A stretch of 64,000 nucleotides of DNA from NCBI RefSeq assembly GCF_051014445.1, contig NW_027488367.1, forward strand, positions 29,621,501 to 29,685,500, in the 5' to 3' direction. The stretch's first letter is position 1. Every line of letters begins with the position of its first letter. This DNA is from Colletes latitarsis (taxonomy: Eukaryota; Arthropoda; Insecta; Hymenoptera; Colletidae). Position numbers and translations under genes: made by a program. Positions 13,301-28,489 of this stretch are shown piece after piece. The notes under the pieces are model-generated. The model saw nothing but the letters and a program-made list of their open reading frames with translations. It did no database searches and was not told the DNA's origin.

Positions 13301-15400
13301 GCCAGATCCGGGGTTTTTTCCGGTTTGGATCACGTAGTAATATGATACCACACTGAAACAGTCAATTAAACCTGGTTCCGATCAATATTTTAGAGGATAA
13401 CGCCGATTAGGTTTGTGTTAGGTCTGGTATTTGCAATCATCTGACTCAGACTTTCGCATTCTTCGCATACTTGTTGGCCAGATCCGGTGCTTTTTCTGAT
13501 TTGGATCACGTAGTAATGTGGTACTACACTGAAACAGTCAATGAAACGTGGTTCCGATTAATATTTTAGAGGATAACGCCGGTTATGTCTGGGTTAGTTC
13601 AGGTATTTGCAATCATCTGGCTCATACATTCGCATTTTTCGAATTCCTGTTGGCCAGATCCTGGGTTTTTTTCTGGTTTGATTACGTAGTAATGTGGTGC
13701 CACAACGAAACAGTCAATTAAACCCGCTCGCGATTAATATTTTGGAGGATAACGCCGGTTATGTCTGAGTTACGTCTGGTATTTGCCAATACCAATCTCA
13801 TTCTTTCGCATTTTTCGCATACTTGAGTGGCCAGATCCTGGGCTCTTGCTGATTTGGATCACGTAGTAATGTGATACCACAGCGAAGCAGTCAATTAAAC
13901 CTGGTTTCGGTCAATATTTTAGAGGATAACGCCGGTTATGTCTGGGTTAGGTCTGGTATTTGCCATCATCAGACTCAGACTTTCGCATTCTTCGCATACT
14001 TGTTGGCCAGATCCAGGGCTCTTGCTGATTTGGATCACGTAGTAATGTTATACCACACCGAAACAGTCAATTAAAGCTGGTTTCGGTCAATATTTTAGAG
14101 GATAACGCCGGTTATGTCTGGGTTAGGTCTGGTAATTGGCATCATCTGACTCAGACTTTCGCATTCTTCGCATACTTGTGGGCCAGATCCTGGGCATTTT
14201 CTGATTTGGATCACGTAGTAATGTGGTACCACACTGAAAGAGTCAAATAAACCTGGTTCCGGTTAATACTTTAGGGGATAACGCCGGTTATGTCTGGGTT
14301 AGTTCTGGTATTTGCAATCATCTGGGTCCTACTTTCGCATTTTTCGCATACTTGTTGCCAGATCCTGGGCTTTTGCTGATTTGAATAACGTAGCAATGTG
14401 GTACTACACCGAAGCATTCGATTAAACCTGGTTCCGATTAATATTTTAAAGGATAACGCCGGTTATGCCTGGGTTAGGTCTGGTATTTGCAATCATCTGA
14501 CTCAGACTTTCGCATTCTTCGCATACTTGTTGGCCAGATCCGGGGTTTTTTCCGGTTTGGATCAGGTAGTAATATGGTGCCACACTGAAACAGTCAATTA
14601 AACCTGGTTCCGATCAATATTTTAGAGGATAACGCCGGTTAGGTTTGTGTTAGGTCTAGTATTTGCAATCATCTGACTCAGACTTTCGCATTCTTCGCAT
14701 ACTTGTTGGCCAGATCCGGGGCTTTTTCTGATTTGGATCACGTAGTAATGTGGTACTACACTGAAACAGTCAATGAAACGTGGTTCCGATTAATATTTTA
14801 GAGGATAACGCCGGTTATGTCTGGGTTAGTTCAGGTATTTGCAATCATCTGGCTCATACATTCGCATTTTTCGAATTCCTGCTGGCCAGATCCTGGGTTT
14901 TTTTCTGGTTTGATTACGTAGTAATGTGGTGCCACAACGAAACAGTCAATTAAACCCCCTCGCGATTAATATTTTGGAGGATAACGCCTTTTATGTCTGA
15001 GTTACGTCTGGTATTTGCCAATACCAAGCTCATTCTTTCGCATTTTTCGCATACTTGAGTGGCCAGATCCTGGGCTCTTGCTGATTTGGATCACGTAGTA
15101 ACGTGATACCACACCGAAACAGTCAATTAAAGCTGGTTTCGGTCAATATTTTAGAAGATAACGCCGGTTATGTCTGGGTTAGGTCTGGTAATTGGCATCA
15201 TCTGACTCAGACTTTCGCATTCTTCGCATACTTGTTGTCCAGATCCTGGATTTTGTCCGGTTTGGATCACGTAGTAATGTGGTAGCGCACCGAAACAGTC
15301 AATTAAACCTGGTTCCGATTAATATTTTAGAAGATAACGCCGGTTGTGTCTGGGTTAGGTCTGGTATTTGCCATCATCTAGCTCAGACTTTCGCATTCTT
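7360..15400. repeat. 8- and 7-monomer higher-order repeats
   Basis: The marker GGTAGCGCACC falls at 7535, 8943, 10351, 11584, 12817 and 15281. The spacings are 1408, 1408, 1233, 1233 and 2464 bp, that is 8, 8, 7, 7 and 14 monomers. Successive copies are almost identical. The 7-monomer copies share a private AAGCTT change (TTTTAGAAGCTTAACGCC at 11450 and 12683), and the first two 8-monomer copies share CTTCCGCATTC. This is the pattern of recent unequal exchange. Confidence 0.9.
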
Positions 15401-15839
15401 CGCGTACTTGTTGGCCAGATCCCGGGTTTTTGTCTGGATAGGATCACGTAGTAATGTGGTACCACACTGAAAGAGTCAGATAAACCTGGTTCCGATTAAT
15501 ATTTTAGGCGATAACGCCGGTTATGTCTGGGTTAGGTCTGGTATTTGCCATCATCAGACTCAGACTTTCGCATTCTTCGCATACTTGTTGGCCAGATCCT
15601 GGGCTCTTGCTGATTTGGATCACGTAGTAATGTGATACCACACCGAAACAGTCAATTAAAGCTGGTTTCGGTCAATATTTTAGAGGATAACGGCGGTTAT
15701 GTCTGGGTTAGGTGTGGTAATTGGCATCATCTGACTCAGACTTTCGCATTCTTAGCATACTTGTGGGCCAGATCCTGGGCATTTTCTGATTTGGATCACG
15801 TAGTAATGTGGTACCACACTGAAAGAGTCAAATAAACCT

Positions 15840-18651
15840 GGTTCCGATTAATATTTTAGGCGATAACGCCGGTTATGTCTGGGTTAGGTCTGGTATTTAC
15901 CATCATCTGACTCAGACTTTCGCATTCTTAGCATACTTGTGGGCCAGATCCTGGGCATTTTCTGATTTGGATCACGTAGTAATGTGGTACCACACTGAAA
16001 GAGTCAAATAAACCTGGTTCCGGTTAATACTTTAGGGGATAACGCCGGTTATGTCTGGGTTAGTTCTGGTATCTGCAATCATCTGGCTCCTACTTTCGCA
16101 TTTTTCGCATACTTGTTGCCAGATCCTGGGCTTTTGCTGATTTGAATAACGTAGCAATGTGGTACTACACCGAAGCAGTCAATTAAACCTGGTTCCGATT
16201 AATATTTTAGGGGATAACGCCGGTTATGTCTGGGTTAGGTCTGCTATTTGCAATCATCTGGCTCATGCTTTCGCATTTTTCGCATACCTGTTGGCCAGAT
16301 CCTGGGCTCCTGCTGATGTGGATCAGGTAGTAATGTTTTACCACACCGAAACAGTTAATCAAACGTGGTTGCGATTAATATTTTATAGGATAAAGCCTGT
16401 TATGTCTGGGTTAGGTGTGGTATTAGCCATCATGTAGCTCATACTTTCACATTTTTCGCATACTTGTTGGCCAGATCCTGGGTTTTTTCCGGTTTGAATT
16501 ACGTAGTAACATGGTACCACACCGAAACCGTCAATTAAACCTGATTGCGGTTAATATTTTAGAGGACGACGCCGGTTATGTCTGGGTTAGTTCTCGTATT
16601 TGCTTTCATCTAGCTCAGACTTTCGTATTCTTCGCGTACTTGTTGGCCAGATCCTGGGCATTTTCTGATTTGGATCACGTAGTAATAAGGTACCACACTG
16701 AAAGAGTCAATTGAACCTTGTTCCGATTAATATTTTGGAGGATAACGCCGGTTAGGTTTGTGTTAGGTCTGGTATTTGCAATCATCTTCCACATACTTTC
16801 GCATTTTTCGCATACTTGTTGTCCAGATCCTGGATTTTGTCCGGTTTGGATCTCGTAGTAATGGGGTACCGTACCGAAACAGTCAATTAAACCTGGTTCC
16901 GATTAATATTTTAGAAGATAACGCCGGTTATGTCTGGGTTAAGTCTGGTATTTGCCATCATATGACTCATACTTTCGCATTCTTCGCGTACTTGTTGGCC
17001 AGATCCTGACTTTTTCTGATTTGGATCACGTAGTAATGTGGTACCGTACCGAAACAGTCAATTAAACCTGGTTCCGATTAATATTTTAGAAGATGACGCC
17101 GGTTATGTCTGGGTTAGGTCTGGTATTTGCAATCATCTGACTCAGACTTTCGCATTCTTCGCATACTTGTTGGCCAGATCCGGGGTTTTTTCCGGTTTGG
17201 ATCACATAGTAATATGGTACCACACTGAAAGAGTCAAATAAACCTGGTTCCGATTAATATTTTAGGCGATAACGCCGGTTATGTCTGGGTTAGGTCTGGT
17301 ATTTACCATCATCTGACTCAGAGTTTCCCATTCTTCGCATACTTGTTGGCCAGGTCCTGGGCTTTTTCTGACTTGAATCACGTAGTAATGTGGTATAATA
17401 CTGAAAGAGTCAAATAAACCTGGTTCCGATTAATACTTTAGGGGATAACGCCGGTTATGTCTGGGTTAGGTCTGGTATCTGCAATCATCTGGCTCCTACT
17501 TTCGCATTTTTCGCATACTTGTTGCCAGATCCTGGGCTTTTGCTGATTTGAATAACGTAGCAATGTGGTACTACACCGAAGCAGTCAATTAAACCTGGTT
17601 CCGATTAATATTTTAGGGGATAACGCCGGTTATGTCTGGGTTAGGTCTGCTATTTGCAATCATCTGGCTCATGCTTTCGCATTTTTCGCATACCTGTTGG
17701 CCAGATCCTGGGCTCCTGCTGATGTGGATCAGGTAGTAATGTTTTACCACACCGAAACAGTTAATCAAACGTGGTTGCGATTAATATTTTATAGGATAAA
17801 GCCTGTTATGTCTGCGTTAGGTGTGGTATTAGCCATCATGTAGCTCATACTTTCACATTTTTCGCATACTTGTTGGCCAGATCCTGGGTTTTTTCCGGTT
17901 TGAATTACGTAGTAACATGGTACCACACCGAAACCGTCAATTAAACCTGAATGCGGTTAATATTTTAGAGGACGACGCCGGTTATGTCTGGGTTAGTTCT
18001 CGTATTTGCTTTCATCTAGCTCAGACTTTCGCATTCTTCGCGTACTTGTTGGCCAGATCCGGGGCATTTTCTGATTTGGATCACGTAGTAATAAGGTACC
18101 ACACTGAAAGAGTCAATTGAACCTTGTTCCGATTAATATTTTGGAGGATAACGCCGGTTAGGTTTGTGTTAGGTCTGGTATTTGCAATCATCTTCCACAT
18201 ACTTTCGCATTTTTCGCATACTAGTTGTCCAGATCCTGGATTTTGTCCGGTTTGGATCTCGTAGTAATGGGGTACCGTACCGAAACAGTCAATTAAACCT
18301 GGTTCCGATTAATATTTTAGAAGATAACGCCGGTTATGTCTGGGTTAAGTCTGGTATTTGCCATCATATGACTCATACTTTCGCATTCTTCGCGTACTTG
18401 TTGGCCAGATCCTGACTTTTTCTGATTTGGATCACGTAGTAATGTGGTACCGTACCGAAACAGTCAATTAAACCTGGTTCCGATTAATATTTTAGAAGAT
18501 GACGCCGGTTATGTCTGGGTTAGGTCTGGTATTTGCCATCATATGACTCATACTTTCGCATTCTTCGCATACTTGTTGGCCAGATCCTGACTTTTTCTGA
18601 TTTGGATCACGTAGTAATCTGGCACCACACCGAAACTGTCAATTAAACCTG
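15840..18651. repeat. 8-monomer higher-order repeat, 1406 bp, two copies
   Basis: Monomers at 16159, 16511, 16776 and 17038 recur in order at 17565, 17917, 18182 and 18444, a constant shift of 1406 bp. Shared private variants include AGGACGACGCCGG and GGGGTACCGTACCG. The composition differs from the 8-monomer unit at 7-15 kb, so it arose independently. Confidence 0.85.
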
Positions 18652-21600
18652 GTTGCGATTAATATTTTAGAAGATAACGCCGGTTATGTCTGGGTAAGGT
18701 CTGGTATTTGCTATCATCTAGCTCAGACTTTCTCATTCTTCGCGTACTTGTTGGCCAGATCCTGGGCATTTTCTGATTTGGATCACGTAGTAATAAGGTA
18801 CCACACTGAAACAGTCAATTAAACCTGGTTGCGATTAATTTTTTAGAGGATAACGCCAGTTAGGTTTGTGTTAGGTCTGGTATTTGCAATCATCTGACTC
18901 AGACTTTCGCATTCTTCGCATACTTGTTGGCCAGATCCGGGGTTTTTTCCGGTTTGGATCACATAGTAATATGGTACCACACTGAAACAGTCAATTAAAC
19001 CTGGTTCTGATCAATATTTTAGAGGATAACGCCGGTTAGGTTTGTGTTAGGTCTGGTATTTGCAATCATCTGACTCAGACTTTCGCATTCTTCGCATACT
19101 TGTTGGCCAGATCCGGGGCTTTTTCTGATCTGGATCACGTAGTAATGTGGTACTACACTGAAACAGTCAATTAAACGTGGTTCCGATTAATATTTTAGAG
19201 GATAACGCCGGTTATGTCTGGGTTAGTTCAGGTATTTGCAATCATCTGGCTCATACATTCGCATTTTTCGAATTCCTGTTGGCCAGATCCTGGGTTTTTT
19301 TCTGGTTTGATTACGTAGTAATGTGGTGCCACAACGAAACAGTCAATTAAACCCGCTCGCGATTAATATTTTGGAGGATAACGCCGGTTATGTCTGAGTT
19401 ACGTCTGGTATTTGCCAATACCAAGCTCATTCTTTCGCATTTTTCGCATACTTGAGTGACCAGATCCTGGGCTCTTGCTGATTTGGATCACGTAGTAATG
19501 TGATACCACACCGAAACAGTTAATTAAAGCTGGTTTCGGTCAATATTTTAGAGGACAACGCCGGTTATGTCTGGGTTAGGTCTGGTAATTGGCATCATCT
19601 GACTCAGACTTTCGCATTCTTCGCATACTTGTGGGCCAGATCCTGGGCATTTTCTGATTTGGATCACGTAGTAATGTGGTACCACACTGAAAGAGTCAAA
19701 TAAACCTGGTTCCGATTAATATTTTAGGCGATAACGCCGGTTATGTCTGGGTTAGGTCTGGTATTTACCATCACCTGACTCAGAGTTTCCCATTCTTCGC
19801 ATACTTGTTGGCCAGGTCCTGGGCTTTTTCTGACTTGGATCACGTAGTAATATAGTATCACACTGAAAGAGTCAAACAAACCTGGTTCCGATTAATATTT
19901 TAGAGGATAACGCCGGTTAGGTTTGTGTTAGGTCTGGTATTTGCAATCATCTGCCTCATACTTTCGCATTTTTCGCATACTCGTTGTCCAGATCCTGGAT
20001 TTTGTTCGGTTTGGATCACGTAGTAATGTGGTACCGTACCGAAACAGTCAATTAAACCTGGTTCCGATTAATATTTTAGAAGATAACGCCGGTTATGTCA
20101 GGGTTAGGTCTGGTATTTGCCATCATATGACTCATACTTTCGCATTCTTCGCATACTTGTGGGCCAGATCCTGGGCATTTTCCGGTTTGAATTACGTAGT
20201 AATATGGTACCACACCGGAACCGTCAATTAAACCTGATTGCGGTTAATATTTTAGAGGACGACGCCGGTTATGTCGGGATTAGTTCTCGTATTTGCTATC
20301 ATCTAGCTCAGACTTTCGCATTCTTCGCGTACTTGTTGGCCAGATCCTGGGCATTTTCTGATTTCGATCACGTAGTAATAAGGTACCACACTGAAAGAGT
20401 CAAATAAACCTGGTTCCGATTAATATTTTAGAGGATAACGCCGGTTAGGTTTGTGTTAGGTCTGGTATTTGCAATCATCTGCCTCATACTTTCGCATTTT
20501 TCGCATACTTGTTGTCCAGATCCTGGATTTTGTCCGCTTTGGATCATGTAGTAATGTGGTACCGTACCGAAACAGTCAATTAAACCTGGTTCCGATTAAT
20601 ATTTTTGAGGATAACGCCGGTTAGGTTTGTGTTAGGTCTGGTATTTGCAATCATCAGACTCAGACTTTCGCATTCTTCGCATACTTGTTGGCCAGATCCG
20701 GGGCTTTTTCTGATTTGGATCACGTAGTAATGTGGTACTACACTGAAACAGTCAATTAAACGTGGTTCCGATTAATATTTTGGAGGATAACGCCGGTTAT
20801 GTCTGAGTTACGTCTGGTATTTGCCAATACCTAGCTCATTCTTTCGCATTTTTCGCATACTTGTTGGCCAGATCCTGGGCTTTTTCTGGCTTGGATCACG
20901 TAGTATTGTGGTACCACACTGAAACAGTCAATTAAACCTGGCTGCGATAAATATTCTAGAAGATAACGCCGGTTATGTCTGGGTTATGTCTGGTATTTGC
21001 AATCATCTGACTCAGACTTTCGCATTCATCGCATACTTGTTGGCCAGATCCTGGGTTTTTTCCGGTTTGGATCACGTAGTAATATGGTACCACACTGAAA
21101 CAGTCAATTAAACCTGGTTCCGATTAATATTTTAGAGGATAACCCCGGTTAGGTTTATGTTAGGTCTGGTATTTGGAATCATCTGACTCAGATTTTCGCA
21201 TTCTTCGCATACTTGTTGGCCAGATCCTGGGCTTTTTCTGGTTTGGATCACGTAGTAATGTGGTACTACACTGAAACAGTCAATTAAACGTGGTTCCGAT
21301 TAATATTTTAGAGGATAACGCCGGTTATGTCTGGGTTAGTTCAGGTATTTGCAATCATCTGGCTCATACATTCGCATTTTTCGAATTCCTGTTGGCCAGA
21401 TCCTGGGTTTTTTTCTGGTTTGATTACGTAGTAATGTGGTGCCACAACGAAACAGTCAATTAAACCCGCTCGTGATTAATATTTTGGAGGATAACGCCGG
21501 TTATGTCAGAGTTACGTCTGGTATTTGCCAATACCAAGCTCATTCTTTCGCATTTTTCGCATACTTGTTGGCCAGATGCTGGGCTTTTTCTGGTTTGGAT

Positions 21601-24600
21601 CACGTAGTAATGTGGTACCACACTGAAACAGTCAATTAAACCTGGTTGCGATAAATATTCTAGAACATAACGCCAGTTATGTCTGGGTTATGTCTGGTAT
21701 TTGCAATCATTTGACTCATACTTTCGCATTTTTCGCATACTTGTTGTCCAGATCCTGCATTTTTTCTGGTTTGGATTACATAGTAATGTGGTACCACACT
21801 GGAACAGTCAATGAAACCCGCTCGCGATTAATATTTTGGAGTATAACGCCGGTTATGTCTGAGTTACGTCTGGTAATTGCCAGTACCAAGCTCATTCTTT
21901 CGCATTTTTCGCATACTTGTTGGCCAGATCCTGGGCTTTTTCTGGTTTGGATCACGTAGTAATGTGGTACCACACTGAAACAGTCAATTAAACCTGGTTG
22001 CGATAAATATTCTAGAACATAACGCCGGTTATGTCTGGGTTTTGTCTGGTATTTGCAATCACTTGACTCATACTTTCGCATTTTTCGCATACTTGTTGTC
22101 CAGATCTTGCATTTTTTCTGGTTTGGATTACATAGTAATGTGGTGCCACACTGGAACAGTCAATGAAACCTGGTTGCGATTAATATTTTAGAAGATGACG
22201 CCGGTTATGTCTGGGTTAGGTCTGGTATTTGCTATCATCTAGCTCAGACTTTCGCATTCTTCGCGTACTTGTTGGCCAGATCCTGGGCATTTTCTGATTT
22301 GGATCACGTAGTAATGTGGTACTATACTGAAACAGTCAATTAAACCTGGTTCCGATTAATATTTTAGAAGATGACGCCGGTTAGGTTTATGTTAGGTCTG
22401 GTATTTGCAATCATCTGACTCATTCTTTCGCATTCTTCGCATACTTGTTGGCCAGATCCTGGGCTTTTTCTGGTTTGGATCACGTAGTAATGTGGTACTA
22501 CACTGAAACAGTCAATTAAACGTGGTTCCGATTAATATTTTAGAGGATAACGCCGGTTATGTCTGGGTTAGTTCAGGTATTTGCAATCACCTGGCTCATA
22601 CATTCGCATTTTTCGAATTCCTGTTGGCCAGATCCTGGGTTTTTTTCTGGTTTGATTACGTAGTAATGTGGTGCCACAACGAAACAGTCAATTAAACCTG
22701 GTTGCGATAAATATTCTAGAAGATAACGACGGTTATGTCTGGGTTATGTCTGGTATTTGCAATCATCTGACTCAGACTTTCGCATTCTTCGCATACTTGT
22801 TGGCCAGATCCTGGGCTTTTTCTGGTTTGGATCACGTAGTAATGTGGTACTACACTGAAACAGTCAATTAAACCTGGTTCCGATTAATATTTTAGAAGAT
22901 GACGCCGGTTATGTCTGGGTTAGGTCTGGTATTTGCCATCATATGACTCATACTTTCGCATTCTTCGCATACTTGTTGGCCAGATCCTGACTTTTTCTGA
23001 TTTGGATCACGTAGTAATCTGGCACCACACCGAAACTGTCAATTAAACCTGGTTGCGGTTAATATTTTAGAAGATATCGCCGGTTATGTCTGGGTAAGGT
23101 CTGGTATTTGCTATCATCTAGCTCAGACTTTCGCATTCTTCGCGTACTTGTTGGCCAGATCCTGGGCATTTTCTGATTTGGATCACGTAGTAATATGGTA
23201 CCACACTGAAACAGTCAATTAAACCTGGTTGCGATTAATTTTTTAGAGGATAACGCCGGTTAGGTTTGTGTTAGGTCTGGTATTTGCAATCATCTGACTC
23301 AGACTTTCGCATTCTTCGCATACTTGTTGGCCAGATCCGGGGTTTTTTCCGGTTTGGATCACATAGTAATATGGTACCACACTGAAACAGTCAATTAAAC
23401 CTGGTTCTGAACAATATTTTAGAGGATAACGCCGGTTAGGTTTGTGTTAGGTCTGGAAATTGGCATCATCTGACTCAGACTTTCGCATTCTTCGCATACT
23501 TGTGGGCCAGATCCTGGGCATTTTCTGATTTGGATCACGTAGTAATGTGGTACCACACTGAAAGAGTCAAATAAACCTGGTTCCGATTAATATTTTAGGC
23601 GATAACGCCGGTTATGTCTGGGTTAGGTCTGGTATTTACCATCATCTGACTCAGAGTTTCCCATTCTTCGCATACTTGTTGGCCAGGTCCTGGGCTTTAT
23701 CTGACTTGGATCACGTAGTAATGTGGTATCACACTGAAAGAGTCAAACAAACCTGGTTCCGATTAATATTTTAGAGGATAACGCCGGTTAGGTTTGTGTT
23801 AGGTCTGGTATTTGCAATCATCTGCCTCATACTTTCGCATTTTTCGCATACTCGTTGTCCAGATCCTGGATTTTGTCCGGTTTGGATCACGTAGTAATGT
23901 GGTACCGTACCGAAACAGTCAATTAAACCTGGTCCCGATTTATATTATAGAAGATAACGCCGGTTATGTCTGGGTTAGGTCTGGTATTTGCCATCATATG
24001 ACTCATACTTTCGCATTCTTCGCATACTTGTGGGCCAGATCCTGGGCATTTTCCGGTTTGAATGACGTAGTAATATGGTACCACACCGAAACCGTCAATT
24101 AAACCTGATTGCGGTTAATATTTTAGAGGACGACGCCGGTTATGTCGGGGTAAGTTCTCGTATTTGCTATCATCTAGCTCAGACTTTCGCATTCTTCGCG
24201 TACTTGTTGGCCAGATCCTGGGCATTTTCTGATTTCGATCACGTAGTAATAAGGTACCACACTCAAAGAGTCAAATAAACCTGGTTCCGATTAATATTTT
24301 AGAGGATAACGCCGGTTAGGTTTGTGTTAGGTCTGGTATTTGCAATCATCTGCCTCATACTTTCGCATTTTTCGCATACTTGTTGGCCAGATCCGGGGCT
24401 TTTTCTGATTTGGATCACGTAGTAATAAGGTACCACACTGAAACAGTCAATTAAACCTGGTTCCGATTAATTTTTTAGAGGATAACGCCGGTTAGGTTTG
24501 TGTTAGGTCTGGTATTTGCAATCATCTGACTCAGACTTTCGCATTCTTCGCATACTTGTTGGCCAGATCCGGGGTTTTTTCCGGTTTGGATCACATAGTA

Positions 24601-26100
24601 ATATGGTACTACAGTGAAACAGTCAATTAAACGTGGTTCCGATTAATATTTTAGAGGATAACGCCGGTTATGTCTGGGTTAGTTCAGGTATTTGCAATCA
24701 TTTGGCTCATACATTCGCATTTTTCGAATTCCTGTTGGCCAGATCCTGGGTTTTTTTCTGGTTTGATTACGTAGTAATGTGGTGCCACAACGAAACAGTC
24801 AATTAAACCCGCTCGCGATTAATATTTTGGAGGATAACGCCGGTTATGTCTGAGTTACGTCTGGTATTTGCCAATACCAAGCTCATTCTTTCGCATTTTT
24901 CGCATACTTGTTGGCCAGATCCTGGGCTTTTTCTAGTTTGGATCACGTAGTAATGTGGTACCACACTGAAACAGTCAATTAAACCTGGTTGCGATAAATA
25001 TTCTAGAAGATAACGACGGTTATGTCTGGGTTATGTCTGGTATTTGCAATCATTTGACTCAAACTTTCGCATTTTTCGCATACTTGTTGTCCAGATCCTG
25101 CATTTTTTCTGGTTTGGATTACATAGTAATGTGGTACCACACTGGAACAGTCAATGAAACCCGCTCGCGATTAATATTTTGGAGGATAACGCCGGTTATG
25201 TCTGAGTTACGTCTGGCATTTGCCAGTACCATGCTCATTCTTTCGCATTTTCCGCATACTTGTTGGCCAGATCCTGGGCTTTTTCTGGTTTGGATCACGT
25301 AGTAATGTGGTACCACACTGAAACAGTCAATTAAACCTGGTTGCGATAAATATTCTAGAAGATAACGCCGGTTATGTCTGGGTTTTGTCTGGTATTTGCA
25401 ATCACTTGACTCATACTTTCGCATTTTTCGCATACTTGTTGTCCAGATCCTGCATTTTTTCTGGTTTGGATTACATAGTAATGTGGTACCACACTGGAAC
25501 AGTCAATGAAACCTGGTTCCGATTAATATTTTAGAGGATAACGCCGGTTAGGTTTGTGTTAGGTCTGGTATTTGCAATCATCTGACTCAGACTTTCGCAT
25601 TCTTCGCATACTTGTTGGCCAGATCCGGGGTTTTTTCCGGTTTGGATCACGTAGTAATATGGTACCACACTGAAACAGTCAATTAAACCTGGTTCCGATT
25701 AATATTTTAGAGGATAACGCCGGTTAGGTTTATGTTAGGTCTGGTATTTGCAATCATCTGACTCAGATTTTCGCATTCTTCGCATACTTGTTGGCCAGAT
25801 CCTGGGCTTTTTCTGATTTGGATCACGTAGTAATGTGGTACTACACTGAAACAGTCAATTAAACGTGGTTCCGATTAATATTTTAGAGGATAACGCCGGT
25901 TATGTCTGGGTTAGTTCAGGTATTTGCAATCATCTGGCTCATACATTCGCATTTTTCGAATTCCTGTTGGCCAGATCCTGGGTTTTTTTCTGGTTTGATT
26001 ACGTAGTAATGTGGTGCCACAACGAAACAGTCAATTAAACCCGCTCGCGATTAATATTTTGGAGGATAACGCCGGTTATGTCTGAGTTACGTCTGGTATT
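18500..26100. repeat. about 22-monomer higher-order repeat, 3.87 kb
   Basis: The run beginning at 19941 recurs at 23812, a shift of 3871 bp or 22 monomers. A later landmark pair (21690 and 25033) is shifted by only 3343 bp or 19 monomers, so the second copy lacks three monomers relative to the first. Shared private variants include TCTAGAACATAACG/TCTAGAAGATAACG monomers and TGGTTTGGATTACATAG. Confidence 0.8.
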
Positions 26101-28489
26101 TGCAATCATCTGACTCAGACTTTCGCATTCTTCGCATACTTGTTGGCCAGATCCTGGGCTTTTTCTGGTTTGGATCACGTAGTAATGTGGTACTACACTG
26201 AAACAGTCAATTAAACGTGGTTCCGATTAATATTTTAGAGGATAACGCCGGTTATGTCTGGGTTAGTTCAGGTATTTGCAATCATCTGGCTCATACATTC
26301 GCATTTTTCGAATTCCTGTTGGCCAGATCCTGGGCTTTTTCTGGTTTGGATCACGTAGTAATGTGGTACTACACTGAAACAGTCAATTAAACGTGGTTCC
26401 GATTAATATTTTAGAGGATAACGCCGGTTATGTCTGGGTTACGTCTGGTATTTGCCATCATTTGACTCTTACTTTCGCATTTTTCGCATACTTGTTGTCC
26501 AGATCCTGGATTTTTTCTGGTTTGGATTACATAGTAATGTGTACCACACCGAAATGTTCAATTAAACATGGTTCCGATTAATATTTTAGAGTAAAACGCC
26601 GGTTAGGTTTGTGTTAGGTCTGGTATTTGCAATCATCTGCCTCATACTTTCGAATTTTTCGCATACTTGTTGGCCAGATCCTGGGTTTTTTCCGGTTTGG
26701 ATCACCCAGTAATATGGAACCACACTGAAACAGTCAATTAAACCTGGTTCCGATTAATATTTTAGGGGATAGCGCCGGTTAGGTTTGTGTTAGGTCTGGT
26801 ATTTGCAATCATCTGACTCAGACTTTCGCATTCTTCGCATACTTGTTGGCCAGATCCTGGGTTTTTTTCCGGTTTGGATCACGTAGTAATATGGAACCAC
26901 ACTGAAACACTCAATTAAACCTGGTACCGATTAATGTTTTAGGGGATAGCGCCGGTTAGGTTTGTGTTAGGTCTGGTATTTGCAATCATCTGACTCAGAC
27001 TTTCGTATTCTTCACATACTTGTTGGCCAGATCCTGTGCTTTTTCTGGTTTGGATTACATAGTAATGTGTACCACACCGAAATGTTCAATTAAACATGGT
27101 TCCGATTAATATTTTAGAGTAAAACGCCGGTTATGTCTGAGTTACGTCTGGTATTTGCAATCATCTGACTCAGACTTTCGCATTCTTCGCATACTTGTTG
27201 GCCAGATCCTGAGCATTTTCTGGTTTGGATCACGTAGTAATGTGGTACCACACCGAAGCCGTCTATTAAACCTAGTTGCGATTAATATTTTAGAGGATAA
27301 CGCCGGTTATGTCTGGGTTAGGTCTGGTATTTGCAATCATCTGTCTCATACTTTCGCATTTTTCGAATACCTGTTGGCCAGATACTGGGTTTTTTCAGGT
27401 TTGGATCACGTAGTGTTGTGGTACCACACCGAAACAGTCAATTAAACCTGGTTGCGATTAATATTCTAGAGGATAACGCCGGTTATGTCTGGGTTAGTTC
27501 TGGTATTTGCAATCATCTGGCTCATACTTTCGCATTTTTCGAATACCTGTTGGCCAGATCCTGGGTTTTTTCTGGTTTGATTACGTAGTAATGTGGTACC
27601 ACACCGAAGCAGTCAATTAAACCTGGTTGCGATTTATATGTTAGAAGATAACGCCGGTTATGTCTGGGTTAGGTCTGGTATTTGCCATCATCTGACTCAT
27701 ACTTTCGCATTCTTCGCATACCTGTTGGCCAGATCCTGGGTTTCTTCCAGTTTGGATCACGTAGTATTGTGGTATCACACCGAAACAGACAATTAAACCT
27801 GGTTCCGATTAATATTTTAGAGGATAACGCCGGTTAGGTTTGTGTCAGGCATGGTATATGCCATCATCTAGCTCATACTTTCGCATTTTTCGCATACTTG
27901 TTGGCCAGATCCTGGGCTTTTTCTGATTTGGATCACGTAGTAATGTGGTACCACACTGAAACAGTCAATTAAACCTGGTTCCGATTAATATTATAGAGGA
28001 TAACGGCGGTTAGGTTTGTGTTAGGTCTGGTATTTGCAATCATCTGACTCATACTTTCGCATTCTTCGCATACTTGTTGTCCAGATCCTGGATTTTTTCT
28101 GGGTTGGATTACATAGTAATGTGGTACCACACCGAAATGGTCAATTAAACCTGGTTCCGATTAATATTTTAGAGGATAACGCCGGTTAGGTTTGTGTTAG
28201 ATCTGGTATTTGCAATCATCTGCCTCATACTTTCCAATTTTTCGCATACTTGTTGGCCAGATCCTGGGTTTTTTCCGGTTTGGATCACGTAGTAATATGG
28301 TACCACACTGAAACAGTCAATTAAACCTGGTTCCGATTAATATTTTAGAGGATAGCGACGGTTAGGTTTGTGTCTGGTCTGGTATTTGCAATCATCTGAC
28401 TCAGACTTTCGCATTCTTCGCATACTTGTTGGCCAGATCCTGGGCTTTTTCTGGTTTGGATCACGTAGTAACGTGGTACCACACCGAAA